6,130 bases of DNA from Clostridia bacterium (GTDB lineage: Bacteria > Bacillota > Clostridia > Christensenellales > QALW01). The notes below the pieces were generated by a model. The model worked only from the letters and a program-made list of their open reading frames with translations. It made no database searches and was not told where the DNA came from. The translations under genes were made by a program, and so were the position numbers. The stretch covers positions 1-6,130 of the forward strand of contig JAGCSD010000043.1 in NCBI GenBank assembly GCA_017964345.1, given 5' to 3'. Below, one piece after another: positions 1-6,130 of this stretch. Position 1 is the stretch's first letter. Each line of letters starts with the position of its first letter.

Positions 1-576
1 GACGAGATCTATGCGGAGCTGACCTATGGCGGTACGCACGTGTCTATCGCGTCGATAGACGGGATGCGTGAGCGTACCGTGCTGATCAACGGCTTTTCCA
101 AAGCGTTTGCCATGACGGGGTGGCGGTGCGGCTTCCTGTGCGCGCCGCCGGACGTGCTTGCCGCCATGAAAAAGATCCATCAGTACGTTATTATGTGCGC
201 GTCCACCATGAGCCAGGCGGCGGCGGCGGAAGCGCTGGAACGCGCGTTTACCGATGATTTTGCCGACGTCAAACATATGCACGACGATTACGATATGCGC
301 CGCCGTTTGATTTTCAAACGTCTGAATGAAATCGGTCTGCCGGCGTTTGAACCCAAGGGAGCGTTCTATATCTTCCCCCAAATCACATCCACCGGGCTTT
401 CCAGCGAAGCGTTCTGCCAAAAATTTCTGGAAGAAGAACGTGTGGCGGTCGTACCCGGCGGCGCGTTCGGCGAAGCGGGCGAGGGCTTTATACGTATTTC
501 GTATGCGGCGTCGCTGAAAAACATCAACGAGGCGATGGCACGTCTTGCACGGTTTACGGAGCGTCACCATGCTTAA
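1..576 (+). CDS. Class I/II pyridoxal-phosphate aminotransferase, C-terminal part (5' end outside window)
   Basis: Fold-type I PLP enzyme that moves an amino group between an amino acid and a 2-oxo acid in the cytosol. The frame is open from base 1, so the gene begins left of the window; the GTG at 40 is internal. The first visible residues, DEIYAEL, are the family motif whose Asp pairs with the PLP pyridine nitrogen and whose Tyr contacts the PLP hydroxyl. NGFSKAFAMTGWR follows, with the probable Schiff-base Lys at codon 100-102. Near the C-terminus, GFIRISYA carries the Arg (codon 493-495) that in this family binds the substrate carboxylate. About 191 residues are visible, roughly half of a usual 380-400 residue enzyme. 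The stop is TAA at 574-576, inside trmL, so the two are probably co-transcribed. Substrate specificity cannot be read from this part; aspartate- or aromatic-type enzymes are both possible. Confidence 0.93.
   Translation, partial: DEIYAELTYGGTHVSIASIDGMRERTVLINGFSKAFAMTGWRCGFLCAPPDVLAAMKKIHQYVIMCASTMSQAAAAEALERAFTDDFADVKHMHDDYDMRRRLIFKRLNEIGLPAFEPKGAFYIFPQITSTGLSSEAFCQKFLEEERVAVVPGGAFGEAGEGFIRISYAASLKNINEAMARLARFTERHHA
558..561 (+). promoter_or_regulatory. Ribosome binding site that fixes the trmL start
   Basis: GGAG at 558-561 lies 7 nt before the ATG at 569, inside the last codons of the aminotransferase gene. The spacing supports the ATG over the in-frame TTG at 545, which would put this site inside the coding region and add eight residues not typical of the family. 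Confidence 0.7.
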
Positions 577-1060
577 TGTCGTGCTGGTAGAACCGGAGAT
601 ACCCGTCAACGCGGGCAATATCGCGCGTACCTGCGCCGCCAGCGGCGCGCGCCTGCACATGGTGCGTCCGTTCGGCTTTTCGCTTGATGATAAAAGCCTT
701 AAACGGGCGGGCTTGGATTACTGGAATTTGCTTGATATTTGTTATTATGATTCGTTTGAAGAAGTTCGCGCGCGCTTTCCCGACGCCCCCTTTTTCTATG
801 CCACGACCAAGGGCGGGCATATCTATACCGACGCGTGTTTTCCCGACGACAGCTTTCTTGTTTTCGGGAAAGAAACCAAGGGTCTGCCGGAAGACTTGCT
901 CCGCGCCAACCGCGACGCGTGCGTGCGCATCCCGATGGTGGAGGGCGCACGCTCGCTCAACTTGTGCAACAGCGTCGCCATTGTGCTCTATGAGGCGCTC
1001 AGGCAAAATCGATTTGGAAATATGCAGCTTTTCGGCAAGTTGAAGGGGATTGCGTTTTAG
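569..1060 (+). CDS. trmL: tRNA (cytidine/uridine-34-2'-O)-methyltransferase TrmL
   Basis: SPOUT-family methyltransferase that, in characterised homologues, transfers a methyl group from S-adenosylmethionine to the 2'-OH of the wobble nucleotide 34 of certain leucine tRNAs. The 163-residue product matches the minimal TrmL/YibK size (E. coli about 157) and has no extra RNA-binding domain. The N-terminal VLVEPEIPVNAGNIARTCA motif includes the conserved Asn and Arg of the family. Later come LVFGKETKGLPEDLL and IPMVEGARSLNLCNSVAIVLYEALRQ (broken by no gap), the segments that form the trefoil knot and AdoMet pocket. The Cys in LNLCNS replaces the more usual Ser and is probably tolerated. The ATG at 569 was chosen because GGAG stands 7 nt before it and MLNVVLVEP is the expected N-terminus. 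It overlaps the aminotransferase stop by 8 bp, suggesting translational coupling. TrmL is identified by similarity; its tRNA target here is inferred. Confidence 0.93.
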   Translation: MLNVVLVEPEIPVNAGNIARTCAASGARLHMVRPFGFSLDDKSLKRAGLDYWNLLDICYYDSFEEVRARFPDAPFFYATTKGGHIYTDACFPDDSFLVFGKETKGLPEDLLRANRDACVRIPMVEGARSLNLCNSVAIVLYEALRQNRFGNMQLFGKLKGIAF

Positions 1061-1106
1061 ACGCATTTTATCAGAATTTGACAGAATTCCATTCAGATCA
1101 AAATTA

Positions 1107-1137
1107 GAACAGGCAGAGGAGAATCCTCTGCCTGTTC
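1107..1137 (-). terminator. Hairpin terminator after atpC, between the convergent gene groups
   Basis: The arms 1107-1120 and 1124-1137 are perfectly complementary over 14 bp around a 3-nt loop. Read on the - strand, the stem begins 14 nt after the atpC stop and is followed by TAATTTT, a short, interrupted U-run. On the + strand, the downstream bases are AGGTAAAAACG with no U-run, so the signal fits termination of the atp transcript better than of trmL. A role in stabilising the 3' end of the mRNA, or in blocking both convergent transcripts, is also possible. Confidence 0.75.
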
Positions 1138-1151
1138 AGGTAAAAACGAGA

Positions 1152-2824
<1,673 letters not shown>

Positions 2825-3628
2825 TTATCCTTGTCCGCTGCCGGCAACGATCTCGGTAATTTCCTGTGTGATCGCACCTTGCCGCGCACGGTTATAGGCA
2901 AGCTGTAATTCGTCGATCATCGCTTGTGCGTTCTTGCCGGCGCTGTCCATTGCCATGCGCCGCGCCGCCACCTCACTGGCGAAGCTTTCCCGTACCGCCG
3001 CCATCAAAAGCCCGGCGACGTATTCCGGCAGAGCGGCGTTTAAGATCGTCATGGCGTCCGGCTCGAAGATCATGCCGGATCTCGGCGCGTTTTCGGGTTT
3101 TTGAAGCGGCAGTACCCAGGAGATATCCGCTTCCTGCGTCATCATGGACACATAGCGCGTGCCGATGATACCGAGCCGGTCAAACTCTTCTTTCACGAAC
3201 CCGTCGCATAATTCCTGCGCCAACGAAAGCCCTGCGGCAGGCGTCATGGTTTCGGATGAATACAGCGTGCCGCCGAAGCGCTCAAACGCGCGTTTACCGA
3301 TCGGCAGAATGCGCGCGTCGGGAAACTGACGCGCCAGACGAAACACGTTGGCGTTGTATCCGCCGCACAAACCGCGGTCGCCCGCAATGACGATCAAAAC
3401 CGTGCGGTCGCCGTCCGTGCGCAGATAGGGGCTGTTCGCCGCGTCCGCTCCCGATGCCAGCGGCGCCACCGCCGCTTTGACCGCGGATGCGTAAGCGCGC
3501 GCTTTCTGCATCGCGTCGCCCGCGCGGCGGATCTTGGAGGACGCCACCAAGCCCATCGCTTTGGTCAAATGCAGAGTAGAATCGACGCTTTTGATGCGCA
3601 GACGTAAACTTTTGGTATCGGCTCCCAT
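2825..3628 (-). CDS. atpG: ATP synthase F1 gamma subunit (central stalk)
   Basis: Coiled-coil rotor shaft that turns inside alpha3-beta3 and links it to the c-ring. The N-terminal helix is recognisable in SLRLRIKSVDSTLHLTKAMGLVASSKIRRA (about residues 7-36, in the family pattern 'RI.S...t..iTkAM..Va..K'). The Rossmann-like middle starts at GDRGLCGGYNANV (83-95). The conserved C-terminal helix runs from MDSAGKNAQAMIDEL to YNRARQGAITQEITEIVAG (227-263). At 267 residues it is about 20 shorter than the common 285-290; by eye the loss is spread over loops of the middle domain and the extreme C-terminus, while both coiled-coil helices are kept. The ATG at 3628 has GAGG about 8 nt upstream, lying in the end of atpA, and starts 5 bp after the atpA stop; 12 bp separate its stop from atpD. 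Confidence 0.96.
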   Translation of the reverse strand: MGADTKSLRLRIKSVDSTLHLTKAMGLVASSKIRRAGDAMQKARAYASAVKAAVAPLASGADAANSPYLRTDGDRTVLIVIAGDRGLCGGYNANVFRLARQFPDARILPIGKRAFERFGGTLYSSETMTPAAGLSLAQELCDGFVKEEFDRLGIIGTRYVSMMTQEADISWVLPLQKPENAPRSGMIFEPDAMTILNAALPEYVAGLLMAAVRESFASEVAARRMAMDSAGKNAQAMIDELQLAYNRARQGAITQEITEIVAGSGQG

Positions 3629-3633
3629 ACCGG

Positions 3634-5127
3634 TTACCTCTTCATCTCGCTTAATGCCTGCTTGAGCGTTTCTTCATCGGATTCGTCAAAGAAACCGTCC
3701 TTGATACGCTGCAAAAAGGCGGGGTAGGCGGTGTAGAGATGCTCGTACAGGCGTTTTTCATAGTCCGTCACCTGATCCACGGGCGTATCGTCCAAATAAC
3801 CGTGAATGACGGCGTACACGATAGCGACCTGGCATCCTACCGAAACGGGATCGTTGCGTTTTTGCTTCAAAACTTCCACGATACGCTCGCCCAGCGCCAA
3901 ACGCGCCTTGGTGTCGGCGTCCAGATCACTGCCGAACTGCGCGAACGATTGCAATTCGCGGTACTGCGAATATAACAGTTTCAGCTCGCCGGCGACTTTC
4001 TTCATGCCCTTTAACTGGGCGGAACCGCCGACGCGCGAAACGGAAATACCGGGGTTGATGGCGGGCATGATACCCGCGTGGAACAACTCGGTTTCAAGGA
4101 AGATCTGACCGTCGGTAATGGAAATGACGTTGGTCGGGATATACGCCGACACGTCGCCCGCCTGCGTTTCGATGATCGGCAGGGCGGTAATGGAACCGCC
4201 TCCGTATTCGGGTGCGACACACGCGGCGCGCTCCAGCAGCCGGGAATGCAGATAAAACACGTCGCCGGGGTAGGCTTCGCGTCCCGGCGGACGGCGAATC
4301 AGGAGCGACAGGGCGCGATACGCCACCGCGTGCTTGGAAAGATCGTCATAAATGATCAGCACGTCCTTGCCTTGCTGACGGAAGTATTCCGCCATGGCGC
4401 ACCCCGCGTAAGGAGCGATATATTGCAGCGGCGCGCTTTCGGAAGCCGACGCGGACACGATGATCGTATAGTCCATCGCGCCGGCGGAGGAAAGCTCCTG
4501 CGCTAACTGCACAACAGACGTGCTTTTCTGCCCGATGGCAACATAAATGCACAGCACGTCGGAATGTTTCTGATTGATGATGGTATCGATAGCGATCTCG
4601 GTCTTACCTGTCTGGCGGTCGCCGATCAGCAGTTCGCGCTGACCGCGTCCGATGGGGATCATGCTGTCGATCGCTTTGATCCCTGTTTGCAGGGGAACGG
4701 ACACGCTTTTGCGTTCGATGATGCCCGGCGCTTCCGCCTCAATGGGACGGGTCTCTTTTGTTTCCACCGGACCTTTGCCGTCGATAGGCTGACCGAGCGC
4801 GTCCACCACGCGCCCGAGCAGGGCTTCGCCCACCGGTACCGACAGAACGCGACCGGTACGGCGTACGCCGGTACCTTCGCGGATGTCGTTCCGGTCCGCC
4901 AAAATGGCGACGGAAACGGTTTCGGTCTCGAGGTTCTGCGCCATGCCGTAACTGCCGTCGTCAAACTCTAACAGTTCGCTTGCCATGCAGTTGCGCAGAC
5001 CGTATACGCTGGCAATACCGTCGCCTACCAGCACCACGGTGCCGGTTTCGGTCATTTCTACCGAAGTACGGTATTGACGGATCTGTTCTTTGATGATATT
5101 ACTGATTTCTTCCGGCTTTCGGCTCAT
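3634..5127 (-). CDS. atpA: ATP synthase F1 alpha subunit (regulatory nucleotide-binding)
   Basis: Non-catalytic nucleotide-binding subunit that alternates with beta in the F1 head and supplies the arginine finger to the catalytic site. The 497 residues are near the usual 500-510. An N-terminal helix ([12 protein letters not shown], 8-19), which contacts delta at the top of F1, precedes the beta-barrel with [11 protein letters not shown] (34-44). Walker A is GDRQTGKT (169-176) and Walker B is VLIIYDD (256-262). The signature [17 protein letters not shown] (355-371) contains the probable arginine finger R365. The C-terminal helical domain ends with [17 protein letters not shown] and an acidic tail. 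The ATG overlaps the atpH stop as ATGA. The upstream AAAGAAGTGAT resembles a weak Shine-Dalgarno sequence, so coupling to atpH translation is likely. Confidence 0.98.
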   Translation of the reverse strand: MSRKPEEISNIIKEQIRQYRTSVEMTETGTVVLVGDGIASVYGLRNCMASELLEFDDGSYGMAQNLETETVSVAILADRNDIREGTGVRRTGRVLSVPVGEALLGRVVDALGQPIDGKGPVETKETRPIEAEAPGIIERKSVSVPLQTGIKAIDSMIPIGRGQRELLIGDRQTGKTEIAIDTIINQKHSDVLCIYVAIGQKSTSVVQLAQELSSAGAMDYTIIVSASASESAPLQYIAPYAGCAMAEYFRQQGKDVLIIYDDLSKHAVAYRALSLLIRRPPGREAYPGDVFYLHSRLLERAACVAPEYGGGSITALPIIETQAGDVSAYIPTNVISITDGQIFLETELFHAGIMPAINPGISVSRVGGSAQLKGMKKVAGELKLLYSQYRELQSFAQFGSDLDADTKARLALGERIVEVLKQKRNDPVSVGCQVAIVYAVIHGYLDDTPVDQVTDYEKRLYEHLYTAYPAFLQRIKDGFFDESDEETLKQALSEMKR

Positions 5128-5654
5128 GCATCCATCACTTCTTTCATTTTCTGCATACGGTGTTTCAGACTGCCGTCTAAAATTTTGCCGTCCATCTCTA
5201 CCGTGACGCCGCCGATCAGGGCGGGATCCACGTTGAAGTCAGCTTCCACCGTGTGCCCGCTGATTTTCTCCAGTTTTCGCTTTAGCGCCGTTTTTTGCGC
5301 GTCAGACAGCTCAAACGCGCTGGTAACGCGCGCGCGTGTCAGCGAAATGCTGTGCGCGTACAGACGTTCATATTCGTCCCGACAATCGGAAAACAGCGCC
5401 GCGTCGCCATGCTCGCACAAAAGGCAGAGAAAGCTTTCCACCTCTTCCTCCACGCTGCCGGCAAACGCCTCGCGGATCGCGTCAAGGCGTGTTTTTTTGG
5501 CAATGCCGGGAGAGGAGAGAAACGTGACATAAAGCGGCTCTTCCTTCAATAGACGGTCAACGAGCGCCAGAGAGGCGGAAAACGCTTTTTCGGTACCTTT
5601 TTCGCGCGCCAGGGAAAAGAGGGCGACGGCATATTCCTTACTCGTCCCGTTCAT
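5124..5654 (-). CDS. atpH: ATP synthase F1 delta subunit (OSCP-type stator)
   Basis: Joins the b stalk to the top of the alpha3-beta3 head so that the head does not spin with the rotor. From the ATG at 5654 the product is 176 residues, typical of the family. The N-terminal helical domain starts with the expected [13 protein letters not shown] (8-20) and contains [16 protein letters not shown] (45-60). The C-terminal domain has the family signature [25 protein letters not shown] (143-167). The open frame reaches back to a GTG at 5663, but that codon is part of the AGGTGA ribosome binding site for the ATG, so the ATG is preferred. The start lies 17 bp inside the end of atpF and the stop overlaps atpA by 4 bp. 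Sequence conservation is low, as usual for delta, but position and signature agree. Confidence 0.96.
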   Translation of the reverse strand: MNGTSKEYAVALFSLAREKGTEKAFSASLALVDRLLKEEPLYVTFLSSPGIAKKTRLDAIREAFAGSVEEEVESFLCLLCEHGDAALFSDCRDEYERLYAHSISLTRARVTSAFELSDAQKTALKRKLEKISGHTVEADFNVDPALIGGVTVEMDGKILDGSLKHRMQKMKEVMDA

Positions 5655-6130
5655 CCTGCTCACCTATATCCGCGATAAAGGAATCGATTAGCGCACGGTG
5701 ATCGTCGGGGTTGATCTCACGCTCTAAAGGTTTTTCGGACAGTACGGTTGAAAGATCGACCAGTTCCTTTTTGATGCCCGCTTCCGCTTTTTTGCGCTCA
5801 AGAAGCGCGTCGGCTTCGGCTTGACGCAGAATACCGTCGGCACGCGTTTTGGTTTCCGCCAAAATCGCTTCGCTTCGTTTTTGCGCGTTTTCGTTGGCGT
5901 TTGCCATAATCGCGGCGGCGGCGGAGTCGGCACCGTCCATTTTTTCCTGCCATTGCGCTTTTAATTTGTCTGCATCCTGCTCGGCGTTTTCGGCACGCGT
6001 GAATTGATCCTCCAACATTTGTTTGCGCTCGCGCATCACCTTGGTGACGGGTTTGAACAGAAAATGCCGGAGAATCAGAAACAGAATGACCAGATTGCAC
6101 AGGGAAATCAGAATCCCCCACAGGTTGGGA
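5638..6130 (-). CDS. atpF: ATP synthase Fo b subunit, nearly complete (N-terminus outside window)
   Basis: Membrane-anchored peripheral stalk subunit; two copies normally form a long coiled coil from the membrane to delta. The frame stays open to the right edge and encodes 163 visible residues. It begins PNLWGILISLCNLVILFLIL, a single hydrophobic transmembrane helix (about visible residues 3-21), followed by RHFLFKPVTKVMRERK, the typical membrane-exit motif. A long charged, Ala/Glu/Lys-rich helical stretch follows. The end, INPDDHRALIDSFIADIG, matches the delta-binding C-terminus of the family. The GTG/ATG pair near 6039 is not the start, since using it would remove the membrane anchor; only a few N-terminal residues should be missing, given the usual 160-175. 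The stop TAA (5638-5640) falls inside atpH. No second b-type (b') gene is visible in the window. Confidence 0.95.
   Translation of the reverse strand, partial: PNLWGILISLCNLVILFLILRHFLFKPVTKVMRERKQMLEDQFTRAENAEQDADKLKAQWQEKMDGADSAAAAIMANANENAQKRSEAILAETKTRADGILRQAEADALLERKKAEAGIKKELVDLSTVLSEKPLEREINPDDHRALIDSFIADIGEQDERDE
5660..5665 (-). promoter_or_regulatory. Ribosome binding site that fixes the atpH start
   Basis: AGGTGA on the - strand lies 5 nt before the ATG at 5654, within the last codons of atpF. It contains the GTG (5663-5661) that would otherwise give a three-residue longer protein. No comparable purine-rich site lies upstream of that GTG. Confidence 0.65.

Noticed and set aside
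554..1066. A 170-residue open frame on the - strand opposite trmL.
   Set aside because: It mirrors the well-conserved trmL gene, has no recognisable motif and no ribosome binding site; such antisense frames are common in GC-rich coding DNA.
1078..1106. TTGACA at 1078-1083 on the + strand, a perfect match to a sigma-70 -35 box.
   Set aside because: About 17 bp downstream there is no good -10 box (best is near AAATTA or TCAAAA), and no gene on the + strand follows; chance match in AT-rich intergenic DNA.
5638..6039. Starting atpF at the GTG/ATG near 6039 to give a soluble 133-residue protein.
   Set aside because: The same frame continues to the window edge and encodes the transmembrane anchor and membrane-exit motif expected for subunit b.

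Overview
The window is an ordinary bacterial chromosomal segment in which two gene groups converge. On the + strand are the 3' part of a class I/II aminotransferase gene and a complete trmL (tRNA wobble-position 2'-O-methyltransferase). On the - strand lies most of an F-type ATP synthase operon, read from the right edge leftwards as atpF (b, cut at the window edge), atpH (delta), atpA (alpha), atpG (gamma), atpD (beta) and atpC (epsilon). No gene looks broken, and I see no rRNA, tRNA, mobile element, CRISPR array or foreign-looking insertion.

Layout: 1-576 aminotransferase (truncated at the left edge); 569-1060 trmL, overlapping it by 8 bp; 1061-1151 intergenic, holding a perfect 14-bp hairpin; 1152-1415 atpC; 1412-2812 atpD; 2825-3628 atpG; 3634-5127 atpA; 5124-5654 atpH; 5638-6130 atpF (continues off the right edge). 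The atp genes are packed tightly. Three junctions overlap (atpF/atpH by 17 bp, atpH/atpA and atpD/atpC by 4 bp as ATGA), and the other two have gaps of 5 and 12 bp. This suggests one transcript with translational coupling. atpB (a) and atpE (c), expected upstream of atpF, are outside the window.

The atp products form the F1 head (alpha, beta, gamma, delta, epsilon) plus the b stator of Fo. The head makes or hydrolyses ATP, gamma/epsilon form the rotating central stalk, and b/delta hold alpha3-beta3 still. Whether the enzyme couples to H+ or Na+ cannot be told, because the a and c subunits are not visible. The aminotransferase and TrmL have no evident link to ATP synthase; they are convergent neighbours.

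Organism: a moderately GC-rich bacterium. The single b gene (no b' visible), separate delta, canonical gene order, Shine-Dalgarno-led starts and the style of the aminotransferase and TrmL proteins fit a Clostridia-like Firmicute. This is inference without a database search.

The most notable point is the epsilon subunit. It is only 87 residues and stops where the N-terminal beta-sandwich ends, so the C-terminal helical domain, which in many bacteria inhibits ATP hydrolysis, is absent. A hairpin follows 14 bp after its stop, leaving no room for the missing domain. I found no convincing undescribed system here.
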